This document shows, in pieces, positions 50,025 through 59,136 of a stretch of DNA of 64,000 nucleotides (position 1 is its first letter; each line of letters starts with the position of its first letter). This stretch comes from Sphingomonas hankyongi. GTDB lineage: Bacteria; Pseudomonadota; Alphaproteobacteria; Sphingomonadales; Sphingomonadaceae. The position numbers and the translations under genes were made by a program. The DNA lies in assembly GCF_023516575.1 (NCBI RefSeq), contig NZ_JAMGBE010000001.1:744001-808000 (forward strand). The letters are read 5' to 3'. The notes beneath the pieces were generated by a model. It had not been told where the DNA came from and did not search any database. It saw only the letters and a list, made by a program, of their open reading frames with translations.

Positions 50025-51062
50025 CTATTTGAGGCTCGCCAGATTCAGCGGAGCCAGGTTACGCGCAGCCATCTGGCTGCGGGCACGAATATTGTTCGGC
50101 GCCGCGATCATCCCGCCCGACCGTCGCAGATAGCCGTTCGGACCGAACGTGCTTTCCTTCGTGAACTCTGCGACGAACGCGCGGACCGCCGGGATGGCGG
50201 CGACGTGGGCGTTCTTCACATAAACGAAGAGCGGACGTGCTCCAGGATATTTGAAGCTGCTGATCGAATCGTACGTCGGCGTCACGCCGTTGATCGGAAT
50301 GCCCTTCAACTTGTCCATATTCTCTTCGAGATAGGAGAAGCCGAACACGCCGATCGTGCCCTGGTTGGCCTCGATCTTCTGGACGATGAGGTTGTCGTTC
50401 TCGCCGGCCTGGATGTAGGCGCCGTCCTCACGAACGCCCTGGCAGATCGCCTTGAACTTGTTCTCGTCGCTCTTCTTCAGCGCAGCCATCGAGGCATTCG
50501 CTTCGCAGGGCGGCGTCAGGATGAGCTCCGCGAGCGCGTCGCGCGTGCCGCTGGTCGTCGGCGGGCCGTAGACCCGGATCGGAATGGCCGGCAGGCGACC
50601 ATTCACGTCCTTCCAGGTCTTCGCGCGGTTCGGCTTCCCGAACGGCGTCTTGGCGAGGGCGAGATAGATGTCGCGCTGGCTAAGGTTCGCCAGCGGGCTG
50701 TTCTTCGCGGTGGCGAAGGTCACGCCGTCGAGGCCGACCTGGATCTCGGTGATCTTGCTGACGCCGTTCGCAGCGCACAGCTTGGCCTCGGACGCCTTCA
50801 TACGCCGCGACGCATTCTCGATGTCCGGGAAGCGCTCGCCAACGCCGGCGCAAAAGAGCTTCATGCCCGCGCCGGTGCCTGTCGATTCGATGATCGGCGT
50901 GCCGAGGCGTGGATTGGCGCGAGCAACGCGCTCCGCCACCAGCTTCGCGAACGGATATACGGTCGACGATCCGACCGCGCGCATGGAGCGCGCATCGGCG
51001 TTTCCGGAAATGGTGAGCGCCATCACCGCGGTCGCGGCGAGGCCAATCGACTTGCAATACAT
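50025..51062 (-). CDS. pstS: Phosphate-binding periplasmic protein, second copy
   Basis: A 345-residue substrate-binding protein with an ordinary signal peptide (cleavage near NADA, residue 23) and no lipobox. The phosphate loop region VGSSTVYPF, ESTGTGAGMKLFC, PTTSGTRD and GENDNL are shared almost residue for residue with the lipoprotein PstS at 57951-58997, so the two are paralogues. This copy is apparently soluble in the periplasm. GGGGAAGG precedes the ATG. A Pho-box-like site lies about 85 bases upstream. Confidence 0.9.
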   Translation of the reverse strand: MYCKSIGLAATAVMALTISGNADARSMRAVGSSTVYPFAKLVAERVARANPRLGTPIIESTGTGAGMKLFCAGVGERFPDIENASRRMKASEAKLCAANGVSKITEIQVGLDGVTFATAKNSPLANLSQRDIYLALAKTPFGKPNRAKTWKDVNGRLPAIPIRVYGPPTTSGTRDALAELILTPPCEANASMAALKKSDENKFKAICQGVREDGAYIQAGENDNLIVQKIEANQGTIGVFGFSYLEENMDKLKGIPINGVTPTYDSISSFKYPGARPLFVYVKNAHVAAIPAVRAFVAEFTKESTFGPNGYLRRSGGMIAAPNNIRARSQMAARNLAPLNLASLK

Positions 51063-51144
51063 TCTACCTTCCCCTTGAACGGACATCATCTCGTCCGCTG
51101 AGTCGGGGACTAGGCCGGGGTCGCGACGGTTGTTTGAAGCTTTT

Positions 51145-51162
51145 GTTTCGTTTCTGTGACGG
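51145..51162 (-). promoter_or_regulatory. Pho-box-like site upstream of pstS2
   Basis: Read on the minus strand, the sequence is CCGTCAC, AGAA, ACGAAAC: a good first PhoB half-site, a 4-base spacer and a weaker second half-site. It lies in the gap between pit and the second pstS. The pattern follows the known 7-4-7 spacing of PhoB boxes. Confidence 0.5.
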
Positions 51163-51192
51163 TGCTCTGGAGCAACAGCGCCCTCAGAACGA

Positions 51193-52206
51193 TCAGAAAA
51201 AGGTCGTCAGTGCGTAGAACATGGCCGCCACGGCAGCGGAGGCCGGAATCGTGATCACCCATGCGACCATCACGTTCTGGGCAACCTGCCAGCGCACAGC
51301 AGATGCGCGCCGCGCCGCACCCGCGCCGATGATGCAGCCGGTGATGGTATGGGTGGTGGACACGGGAATGCCGAGCCAGGACGCGGTCAGAAGCATCACC
51401 GTCCCGCCGGTCGATGCGCTGAATCCCTGATGCTGCGATAGCTTTGTGATGCGCGTGCCCATCGTTTCGATGATGCGCCAGCCACCGGACAGCGTGCCTA
51501 GTCCGATCGCGATGTAGCAGCTGATCGCGACCCAGTGCGGTACGTGAAAATCACCATGAAGATAGCCCGTCGAATAAAGCAGCACGGCGATGATCCCCAT
51601 CGTCTTCTGCGCATCGTTGAGGCCGTGGCCGATCGAATAGGTCGCGGAGGAGACGAGGTGCAGCGCGCGAAAGGTCCGCTCGGCGCCAGCGGCGGTGGCT
51701 CTCACGCCGAGCCAGCTGGTTACCAACATGATGAACATCGACAGGATCATGCCGAGAGTGGGCGAAAGGACGATCGCGATCAGCGTCTTGTTGAGGCCGC
51801 TCCATTGGATACCGGTGAAGCCCGCATGTGCCATGCCGGCGCCGACCAGGCCGCCGACCAACGCGTGGCTCGAAGATGACGGAATGCCTTTGAGCCATGT
51901 CACCACATTCCAGAACATCGCGCCCACGAGCGCGCCAAAGACCACCGCGGGCGTGACGAGATCCTTGTCGATGATCCCCTTTCCGATCGTGTCGGCCACC
52001 TTGTGCAGCTCGGGCACCGCAAGCGAGAGGAAATAAGCCGCGAAGTTGAAGAATGCGGCGAAGATAACCGCCTTTCCCGGGCTAAGGAGGCGAGTGGCGA
52101 CGACCGTCGCGATCGCATTCGCCGCATCGTGAAGGCCGTTCAGGAAGTCGAACGCGAGCGCGACGATGATCAGGCCGACGAGCAGTGGGAAGGCGAGCTC
52201 GTGCAT
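51193..52206 (-). CDS. pit: Low-affinity inorganic phosphate transporter
   Basis: A 337-residue Pit-family permease of about 10 membrane helices. The two inverted family signatures are visible: FDFLNGLHDAANAIAT near the N-terminus and VSTTHTITGCIIGAG near residue 290, with SSSHALVGGLVGAG between. It moves metal-phosphate with protons across the inner membrane. It starts directly after the DUF47 gene, a standard partner. Its place inside a Pho cluster is uncommon for a low-affinity system. Confidence 0.93.
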   Translation of the reverse strand: MHELAFPLLVGLIIVALAFDFLNGLHDAANAIATVVATRLLSPGKAVIFAAFFNFAAYFLSLAVPELHKVADTIGKGIIDKDLVTPAVVFGALVGAMFWNVVTWLKGIPSSSSHALVGGLVGAGMAHAGFTGIQWSGLNKTLIAIVLSPTLGMILSMFIMLVTSWLGVRATAAGAERTFRALHLVSSATYSIGHGLNDAQKTMGIIAVLLYSTGYLHGDFHVPHWVAISCYIAIGLGTLSGGWRIIETMGTRITKLSQHQGFSASTGGTVMLLTASWLGIPVSTTHTITGCIIGAGAARRASAVRWQVAQNVMVAWVITIPASAAVAAMFYALTTFF

Positions 52207-52851
52207 CTAGGCGTGGTCGATTACGATGCCGTCGATCTGGTTGGCGACATCCTCGAACGCGTCAGTGACCCGCTCGAGGTTCTTGAAGACTTCGCGGGAG
52301 ATCGCAAAATCGACCGGACTCTTCGGAGCGATTTCCTGGAAGGCCTTTTTGAGGCCGGCCGCATGAAGGTCGTCGGCATCGCCTTCGAGGCCGACCAGCC
52401 GCCCGGTCAGCTCATGAAGCCTGGCGCCATTGGCACTGACATTGCGAAGAAGCGGAACAGCCTCGGCCGTGACTGCGGCAGCCTCCGCGATCAGATCGAC
52501 GATCTGCTTCATCTCGGGCCGCAGCTCTCTCAAATCGTAAATGTCGACCGCGCGAGCCACGGCGAGCATCTCATCGATTGCGTCATCCATCGCGCCGATC
52601 AGCGACGTGATCGCGCCCCGATCGAACGGGGTCAGGAAGGTCTTCCGAATTGCCGTCAGCACATCGCGGATGATGTCGTCGGCCTGATGCTCCTGATCAT
52701 GAATCTTCTCGAGGATCTCGCTCGGCGTGCCCCCATCCGCTGCGAGCTCCTGCAAGACCTTCGCTGCTCGGACCAGGGTCGCGGCGTGAGCCTCGAACAT
52801 GCCGAAGAAATCGCCCTTCTGGGGCAGCAGCCGCTGGAACCAGGCGAACAT
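52207..52851 (-). CDS. Pit accessory protein, DUF47/PhoU-like
   Basis: A 214-residue all-helical protein of the DUF47 (TIGR00153) family, distantly related to PhoU. It begins MFAWFQRLLPQKGDFFGMFE, typical of the group. The stop and the pit start are adjacent with no gap. Known relatives modulate Pit-type transporters. The N-terminal helix pair and EHQADDI motif suggest metal binding as in PhoU. Confidence 0.9.
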   Translation of the reverse strand: MFAWFQRLLPQKGDFFGMFEAHAATLVRAAKVLQELAADGGTPSEILEKIHDQEHQADDIIRDVLTAIRKTFLTPFDRGAITSLIGAMDDAIDEMLAVARAVDIYDLRELRPEMKQIVDLIAEAAAVTAEAVPLLRNVSANGARLHELTGRLVGLEGDADDLHAAGLKKAFQEIAPKSPVDFAISREVFKNLERVTDAFEDVANQIDGIVIDHA

Positions 52852-52934
52852 GAGCCCCCTTCAAACGATGGCGTAACGCCTCGCATTTAGCCGAAAGCTG
52901 CCCGATGGCCATAGGCCCGGGTGCTCAAAGGGAC

Positions 52935-53636
52935 TTATCGTTCGCTGTCGAGCGAGTAACCCGCCGAACGCACCGTCCGGATCAGATCGGGGCGGCCATT
53001 GGCGTTAAGCGCCTGGCGAAGGCGCCGCACGTGCACGTCGACGGTGCGGGAATCGATGTCTGGGTCGTGCGACCAGACAGCGTCGAGAAGCCGATCGCGC
53101 GAGAAGACACGCCCGGGGTGTTCCAGGAAATGGCGGAGCAGCCGGAACTCGGTCGGCCCCAATGGAACCTGCTCCCCGCCGCGCCGGACCCGATGGGAGG
53201 CCACGTCCATCTCCAGGTCGGCATAGCCGAGCCGCTCGCCGGCAAGAGCCGGGCGCACGCGCCGGAGCACGGCATCCACCCGGGCAACCAGCTCGCGTGG
53301 GCTGAACGGCTTGGTGACGTAATCGTCCGCGCCAGTCTCGAACCCGCGGATTCGATCGCTTTCTTCGCCACGGGCAGTGAGCATCATCACGGGAAGGTTG
53401 GCGGTCGTGGCGCGACGCCGAAGACGCCGGCAAACTTCGATGCCGCTGATTCCCTCGATCATCCAGTCGAGCAGGATGACGTCGGGGCGGACTTCCTCTG
53501 CGAGGATCAAAGCCTCATCGCCATCGCCCGTTCGGGTCACCGCATAGCCGGCGCGCTCGAAGTGGAATGTCACGAGGTCCGCCAGCGCGCGGTCATCCTC
53601 TACCAGCAGCAGATGCTTGCCGGCCAAAGCGTTCAC
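52935..53636 (-). CDS. phoB: Phosphate-regulon response regulator
   Basis: A 233-residue OmpR/PhoB-class regulator. Receiver: LLVEDDRAL, phospho-Asp in VILLDWMIEG (about residue 56) and Lys in VTKPFSPREL (about 108). DNA-binding winged helix: GPTEFRLLRHFLEHPGRVFS and RTVDVHVRRLRQAL. LLDWMIEG with Trp is typical of PhoB. It starts at a GTG overlapping the phoU stop by 4 bases, so it is translated with phoU. It should bind the Pho boxes listed here. Confidence 0.94.
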   Translation of the reverse strand: MNALAGKHLLLVEDDRALADLVTFHFERAGYAVTRTGDGDEALILAEEVRPDVILLDWMIEGISGIEVCRRLRRRATTANLPVMMLTARGEESDRIRGFETGADDYVTKPFSPRELVARVDAVLRRVRPALAGERLGYADLEMDVASHRVRRGGEQVPLGPTEFRLLRHFLEHPGRVFSRDRLLDAVWSHDPDIDSRTVDVHVRRLRQALNANGRPDLIRTVRSAGYSLDSER

Positions 53637-54322
53637 CGCACCGTCCTCCCAAGCCCATCGGCCATGTGCGTTCCCGTCGCCGCATAATAGACCATCTCGG
53701 CGATGTTCGTCGCGTGATCCCCAACCCGCTCCAGGTTCTTTGCGACGAAAAGGAGGTGCGCCGCCTGCCCAATCGTGTGGGGATTTTCCATCATATGCGT
53801 GAGCAAGGTGCGGAAGATCGAATCGTAGAAATCATCGACCGCATTGTCGCGCTCGCATACGCGCACCGCCGCCTCGGCATCGCGTTCGACGAATGCATCA
53901 AGCACGTCGTGCACCATTTGCATTGCGATGCGTGCCATCTCCGGAAGCAGCGACAGCGGCTCGATCTTGCCGACATTCTCGAGCTGCGGGACGCGCTTCG
54001 CGATGTTCTTCGCATAGTCGCCGATGCGTTCGACGACTCCCGAAATCTTGAGCGCCGCGACAACGTCGCGAAGGTCGCCGGCCATTGGTGCCCGCAATGC
54101 AATGAGTTGCACTGCGCGCCGCTCGGTCTCGATCTCAAGCGCGTCGAGCTTCTGGTCATCCTCGACGACCCGCAATGCTCCGTCCAGATCGCGGTCGACC
54201 AGGCAGCGCATCGCCTCCTGGATCGCATGCTCGGCAAGACCGCCCATCTGGCTGATGAGGGCCCGCAGCCGCTCGATATCCTCGTCGAACGCCTTGAGCG
54301 TATGTCCGCTAGCCTGCTGCAT
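53633..54322 (-). CDS. phoU: Phosphate transport regulatory protein
   Basis: A 229-residue protein with two PhoU three-helix repeats. Metal-binding Glu/Asp motifs occur in each (about VVERIGDYAKNIA and NLERVGDHATNIAE). It links PstSCAB activity to PhoR and prevents PhoB activation when phosphate is plentiful. It lies 14 bases after pstB and overlaps phoB. Length is usual (about 230-240). Confidence 0.95.
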   Translation of the reverse strand: MQQASGHTLKAFDEDIERLRALISQMGGLAEHAIQEAMRCLVDRDLDGALRVVEDDQKLDALEIETERRAVQLIALRAPMAGDLRDVVAALKISGVVERIGDYAKNIAKRVPQLENVGKIEPLSLLPEMARIAMQMVHDVLDAFVERDAEAAVRVCERDNAVDDFYDSIFRTLLTHMMENPHTIGQAAHLLFVAKNLERVGDHATNIAEMVYYAATGTHMADGLGRTVR

Positions 54323-54336
54323 TGGTCCTGCTCCGA

Positions 54337-55293
54337 TCAGCCATAGCGGCCCGTGATGTAATCCGTTGTGCGCTGCATGCGCGGATTGGTGAAGATCTCC
54401 GAAGTCTTCCCATATTCGACGAGCTCGCCGAGGTGGAAGAATGCCGTGCGCTGCGACACGCGAGCGGCCTGCTGCATATTGTGGGTGACGATCGCGATGG
54501 CGTAGCGGCCGCGCAGCTCATGTATGAGCTCCTCGATCTTCGCTGTCGCGATCGGGTCGAGCGCCGAGCAGGGTTCGTCCATCAGGATCACTTCGGGATC
54601 GACGGCAATGGCGCGCGCGATGCAAAGCCGTTGCTGCTGGCCGCCGGACAAGGCTGTCCCGCTTTCCTGCAGGCGGTCCTTCACCTCTTCCCAGAGGCCG
54701 GCGCGCCGGAGCGACTTCTCGACGATCTCCTGAAGCTCCACCTTGTTCGTGGCGAGCCCGTGAATGCGGGGGCCGTAAGCCACATTCTCGAAGATCGATT
54801 TCGGGAATGGGTTAGGCTTTTGGAACACCATGCCGACGCGCGCGCGGAGCTGCACGACGTCCATGCTCGACGATGTGATGTCCTCATCGTCGAGCGCGAT
54901 GCGACCGGTCACGCGTGCCGTCGGAATGGTGTCGTTCATCCGGTTGAGGCAGCGAAGGAAGGTGGACTTGCCGCAGCCCGAGGGGCCGATGAAAGCCGTG
55001 ACCAGGTCGTCGTAAATCTTGATCGAAACGTCCTTGAGCGCCTGCTTCTCGCCGTAGAAGACGCTGACCTCGTCCGCGCGCATCTTCGGATCCCGGCCGG
55101 TGTCGAGATCAGGGACAGATGCTTCCTCGATATTCGGCTGGTGCGAGACGTCGATGCGCGGCGCGCTGTCGGTCATGTCCGGCTCGGCATCATCCGCAAA
55201 GGATGGGGCTTCGCGATGGGCGGCGGCGGGAATCGCGGCCGACGGGGTCACCGGCGTCGTGGGCGTGATCGGCATTTTTTCTTTCATATCCAT
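54337..55293 (-). CDS. pstB: Phosphate ABC transporter ATP-binding protein
   Basis: A 318-residue ATPase: Walker [10 protein letters not shown] (about 103-111), Q-loop [10 protein letters not shown], signature LSGGQQQR, Walker [13 protein letters not shown]. An unusual 70-residue Pro/Ala/Asp-rich N-terminal extension precedes the normal domain; internal Mets would give shorter forms. GTG 55296 is also possible; the ATG at 55293 overlaps the pstA stop by one base. It powers high-affinity phosphate import. Confidence 0.95.
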   Translation of the reverse strand: MDMKEKMPITPTTPVTPSAAIPAAAHREAPSFADDAEPDMTDSAPRIDVSHQPNIEEASVPDLDTGRDPKMRADEVSVFYGEKQALKDVSIKIYDDLVTAFIGPSGCGKSTFLRCLNRMNDTIPTARVTGRIALDDEDITSSSMDVVQLRARVGMVFQKPNPFPKSIFENVAYGPRIHGLATNKVELQEIVEKSLRRAGLWEEVKDRLQESGTALSGGQQQRLCIARAIAVDPEVILMDEPCSALDPIATAKIEELIHELRGRYAIAIVTHNMQQAARVSQRTAFFHLGELVEYGKTSEIFTNPRMQRTTDYITGRYG

Positions 55294-56549
55294 CACCAGC
55301 GGCGCTCGAAGCGGTTGCGAAGGTAGATTGCGAGGCCGTTCATCAACAGCATGAACAGCAACAGGACGATGATCGCGGCGCTTGTCTTCTCGACAAATGC
55401 GCGGTCGACTTCATCGGACCAAAGGAAGATCTGAACCGGCAAAACGGTCGCGGGATCGGTGACCCCGTCCGGCGGCGCGGCGATGAATGCGCGCATGCCG
55501 ATCATCAGGAGCGGCGCAGTCTCGCCGAGCGCCCGCGCCATGCCGATGATCGTGCCCGTAAGAATACCCGGCAGGGCGAGCGGAAGCACGTGATGGAACG
55601 TCACCTGCATCTTGGATGCTCCCACGCCTAGCGCGGCGTCACGGATCGACGGCGGCACGGTCTTGATCGCGTTGCGTCCCGCGATGACGATCACCGGCAT
55701 GGTCATGAGCGCGAGCGTCATGCCACCGACCAGAGGAGCGGAGCGCGGCAGGTTCATTACGTTGAGGAAGACCGCGAGCCCGAGGAGGCCGAAGATGATC
55801 GACGGCACGGCGGCCAGGTTGTTGATCGACACCTCGATGGCGTCGGTCCAGCGGTTCCGCGGAGCGAACTCTTCGAGATAGACGGCAGCAAGCACGCCGA
55901 CGGGAAAGGCGAGCGCCATCGTCACGAGGATGGTGAGGAACGTCCCCTTGAGCGCGCCCCAGACGCCGACCGACGTCGGATCGGTCGAATCGGACGATTC
56001 GAGGAAGTTCGCGTTGAAAGTACGCTTGAGCGAGCCACGCGATTCCAGCGCCTTGACCATGCGTTCGCTGGCCTCATCGCCTTCGTGCTTGGCGGCGACG
56101 TCGAGCTTGCTCCCGACCGGCAGCCAGAAGGTGGGCCGCTGCGTCAGGATATCGGGATTGGCGACGATCTCGCGAGTTAGCCGCGTCGTCGCGGCGTCGC
56201 CGAACATTTCCTCGGCACTGCTTCCATAAGCGGCGACTGCCGCCTTCGAGATCGCGCCCTCGATATCCGCCGACGCGACGGTCTGTTCGGCGTCCGGACC
56301 GCGCAGGGTCGCGGGATCGAGGAACAGGTCCGTCTTGCTGAAGTCGATCGGAAGCGCCGCTTCAAAATGGCTGAAGCCGCCGAGCCCGCGCGAGGCCATC
56401 GACCACAAAAGGAAGGCGAGGAAGAGCACGGAAAGGCTGATCGCTGCGAACCCGGCGCCGCGGAACCAGCGCTCCGCGACATACCGCCGGCGCACGCGCC
56501 GAAGCATCTTCTCTTCCTTCCAGCGGGTGGCCGCGATTGCGGTCGTCAC
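55293..56549 (-). CDS. pstA: Phosphate ABC transporter permease A
   Basis: A 418-residue permease. After a basic N-terminus and one membrane helix (about 30-50), a periplasmic insert of about 150 residues precedes the permease core, including the coupling segment [22 protein letters not shown]. The insert makes it longer than the E. coli form (296), which I recall as usual for alphaproteobacteria. It starts at a GTG overlapping the pstC stop by 4 bases. It forms the channel with PstC. Confidence 0.94.
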   Translation of the reverse strand: MTTAIAATRWKEEKMLRRVRRRYVAERWFRGAGFAAISLSVLFLAFLLWSMASRGLGGFSHFEAALPIDFSKTDLFLDPATLRGPDAEQTVASADIEGAISKAAVAAYGSSAEEMFGDAATTRLTREIVANPDILTQRPTFWLPVGSKLDVAAKHEGDEASERMVKALESRGSLKRTFNANFLESSDSTDPTSVGVWGALKGTFLTILVTMALAFPVGVLAAVYLEEFAPRNRWTDAIEVSINNLAAVPSIIFGLLGLAVFLNVMNLPRSAPLVGGMTLALMTMPVIVIAGRNAIKTVPPSIRDAALGVGASKMQVTFHHVLPLALPGILTGTIIGMARALGETAPLLMIGMRAFIAAPPDGVTDPATVLPVQIFLWSDEVDRAFVEKTSAAIIVLLLFMLLMNGLAIYLRNRFERRW

Positions 56550-57931
56550 TCGTATTGCTCCTGATATTTGCGCACGATGTGCAGCGCGATGAGGTTGAGC
56601 AGCAAGGTGATCAGGAACAGCGCAAGGCCGAGCGCGAAAGCCGCCAGCGTCTTGGCGCTGTCGAACTCCTGGTCGCCGGTCAGCAGCTGAACGATCTGCG
56701 TCGTCACCGTGGTCACGCTCGCGAAGGGATTGGCGGTCAGGTTGGCGGCAAGTCCGGCCGCCATCACCACGATCATCGTCTCGCCGATGGCCCGGCTGAC
56801 GGCGAGCAGGATACCGCCCATGACGCCCGGGAGTGCGGCGGGAAGCAGCACCTTGCGGATCGTCTCGGACTTGGTTGCGCCCATCGCCAGGCTGCCGTCG
56901 CGCATCGCCTGCGGAACGGCCGCAATCGAATCGTCGGACATCGAGCTGACGAACGGGATGATCATGACGCCCATGACCGAGCCGGCCGCAAGCGCGCTTT
57001 CGCTGCTTGCGGAGCTAACGCCGATCGCAAGTCCGAAATCGCGCACGGCAGGCGCCACGGTGAGCGCCGCGAAATAGCCGTAGACGACGGTCGGAATGCC
57101 GGCGAGGATCTCTAGGATCGGCTTCAGCCAGGCGCGAACCCGCGCATGCGCATATTGCGTGAGGTAGATCGCGCTCATCAGGCCGAGCGGTACGGCAACG
57201 ACCATCGCTATGATCGCGCCGATGAAGAACGTGCCCCACATGAGCGGCACCGAGCCGAAGGCGCCAGACGAGCCCGCCTGGTCGGCACGAAGCGCAGTCT
57301 GCGGGCTCCATTCGAGGCCGAACAGGAAGGATTGGACCGGGTAGAGCCGGAAGAAGCGCAGGCTCTCGAACATCAGCGAGAGCAGGATTCCAAGCGTCGT
57401 CAGGATGGCGATGAGCGATGCCGCGAACAGCAGGCCCATCACCCATCTTTCGACCCCTGTCCGCGCGCGGAATTGGGGGTTGCTTCGCCGCACGGCGAAG
57501 GCGGCGGTAGCCAGCGCAACCGCAATGGCGATCAGGCCGCCAAACAATGCGTAACGCTGCTCGGCAGCGCGGATTCGAGGCGCCAGCGTGGTTGATTCAG
57601 GGTTGAAGCCCGCCTCGCGGTCTCCGTGCGCAATCTCCCGCGCTTCCGACAAAATGGACTCGCGCTGCATCTCGAAGGCCGGCAGCGCCTTGCCCTCGGG
57701 GCTCGACAGGACCGTCTGGTCCACAAGCCGCGACTGCATCGGCGCCCAGGCCGCAATCAGCAACAGCGCCGGGATCGCAGCCCACAAGGCCGCGTGCGCG
57801 CCGTGATAAACCGGCAAGGAATGCAGTCTGCTGCCGCTGCTCGCGCGCAGGCGACGGGCACGGGCATAGCCCAGCCAGGCGGCCGCAAGGGCGACCGCGA
57901 GGATGGCGACGAACGCCAGGCCGAGGCTCAT
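56546..57931 (-). CDS. pstC: Phosphate ABC transporter permease C
   Basis: A 461-residue permease with an N-terminal extension holding two or three membrane helices (about 1-20, 48-67 and 135-155) before the canonical permease domain of about 300 residues. The coupling loop reads MGATKSETIRKVLLPAALPGVMGG. Start ATG is 19 bases after pstS. It is translationally coupled to pstA. The partner order pstS-C-A-B is standard. Confidence 0.94.
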   Translation of the reverse strand: MSLGLAFVAILAVALAAAWLGYARARRLRASSGSRLHSLPVYHGAHAALWAAIPALLLIAAWAPMQSRLVDQTVLSSPEGKALPAFEMQRESILSEAREIAHGDREAGFNPESTTLAPRIRAAEQRYALFGGLIAIAVALATAAFAVRRSNPQFRARTGVERWVMGLLFAASLIAILTTLGILLSLMFESLRFFRLYPVQSFLFGLEWSPQTALRADQAGSSGAFGSVPLMWGTFFIGAIIAMVVAVPLGLMSAIYLTQYAHARVRAWLKPILEILAGIPTVVYGYFAALTVAPAVRDFGLAIGVSSASSESALAAGSVMGVMIIPFVSSMSDDSIAAVPQAMRDGSLAMGATKSETIRKVLLPAALPGVMGGILLAVSRAIGETMIVVMAAGLAANLTANPFASVTTVTTQIVQLLTGDQEFDSAKTLAAFALGLALFLITLLLNLIALHIVRKYQEQYE

Positions 57932-57950
57932 GCCGCTCGCCGCCTTTCGC

Positions 57951-58997
57951 TTACTTCAGCGTACTCGGGTCGAGCGGGTTCAGGTCCGTCGCCTGTTTCG
58001 CGGCGGCTTCGGAGTCCGCGCCAGCGAAGGGCACCAGGCCGACACGCTCCAGCGGGCCGCCCTTGTTCCACATCTTGGCGAACTGGGCGACGAAATCGCG
58101 CAGCTTGGGCTTCGCCTGCATATGCTCGCCCTTCACGTAAATGTAGAGCTTCCGCGCTCCCGGATAGGAGAGGTCAGCGATGGTCGCCTCGGTCGGCTCG
58201 ATGCCGGCGATCTTCACCGGCCGAATACGATCCTTATTCTCTTCGAGATAGGAATAACCGAGGATCCCGAGCGTTCCCGGGTCCGACGAAACCTTCTGGA
58301 CGAGCAGGTTGTCGTTTTCGCCGGCTTCGACGAACGCACCGTCCTCGCGGATCTTCGTGCAGATGTCCTTGTGCTTGTCCTCATTCGTTGTCTTCAATGC
58401 CTTCATCGCCGGGTCGCTCTCGCAGCCCTTGGTCAGGTAGAGGTCGGCGAGGCTGTCGCGGGTGCCGGACGTCGGCGGCGGACCCAGGACGCGGATCTTC
58501 ACCGCCGGAAGCGACGGGTTCACGTCTTTCCAGGTCTGCGCCGTGTTCGGTCCCTTCCCGAACGGATTGGCCGCGAGCGCCTTGTAGATGTCGGCCTGCG
58601 TCAGATTCATGGCGGGGCCGTTCGCGGCTTCGATGACGGTCAGCCCGTCGATGCCGATCGCGACTTCGATGACCTGCTTGACGCCGTTCTTCGCGCACTG
58701 GTCATATTCGCTCTTCTTCATCGCGCGCGAGGCGTCCTCGATGTCCGGGAACTGACTGCCGACGCCGTTGCAGAACAATTTCATGCCCGCGCCTGTGCCC
58801 GTCGATTCAACCGTCACGCGCAGGCCGGGATTGGCGCGCATGAAGTCTTCGGCGACCGCCTTGGTGAATGGGTAAACGGTCGATGAGCCGACGATGCCGA
58901 TGTCGCCGCCCGAGCCGGATCCACCGCCGCCCTTGCCGGACTGACCGCACGCGGCGAGCAGCGCCGCCAAGGGCAGCGCGATGATCATCCTGTTCAC
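57951..58997 (-). CDS. pstS: Phosphate-binding protein, lipoprotein form
   Basis: A 348-residue substrate-binding protein with a lipobox LAAC (Cys 17), followed by a Gly/Ser linker. GSSTVYPF, ESTGTGAGMKLFC, PPTSGTRD and GENDNLLVQK line the phosphate site. It is anchored to a membrane, unlike the second pstS copy. First gene of the pst-pho operon, preceded by a three-repeat Pho box 65 bases upstream of its start. Confidence 0.95.
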   Translation of the reverse strand: MNRMIIALPLAALLAACGQSGKGGGGSGSGGDIGIVGSSTVYPFTKAVAEDFMRANPGLRVTVESTGTGAGMKLFCNGVGSQFPDIEDASRAMKKSEYDQCAKNGVKQVIEVAIGIDGLTVIEAANGPAMNLTQADIYKALAANPFGKGPNTAQTWKDVNPSLPAVKIRVLGPPPTSGTRDSLADLYLTKGCESDPAMKALKTTNEDKHKDICTKIREDGAFVEAGENDNLLVQKVSSDPGTLGILGYSYLEENKDRIRPVKIAGIEPTEATIADLSYPGARKLYIYVKGEHMQAKPKLRDFVAQFAKMWNKGGPLERVGLVPFAGADSEAAAKQATDLNPLDPSTLK

Positions 58998-59061
58998 TGG
59001 CTAGACTCCACTTTGCACGGATATTGCGGATCCGCCGTAGCGGTCATTCGGCGACCCCCTT

Positions 59062-59090
59062 GTGACACTTTCTTTGCACTTTTGTGACGG
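59062..59090 (-). promoter_or_regulatory. Triple-repeat Pho box upstream of the pst operon
   Basis: On the minus strand three 7-base units are separated by 4-base spacers: CCGTCAC, AAAA, GTGCAAA, GAAA, GTGTCAC. The outer two match PhoB half-sites well, and the 11-base period places them on one face of the helix. It lies 65 bases before the pstS start and 47 bases before the divergent PEP-mutase-family gene, so it could serve both. Confidence 0.7.
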
Positions 59091-59136
59091 CGCACGCGGG
59101 ATTGCGCCCGATGTCGCGCGGGCCTAGGCGCGCCGC

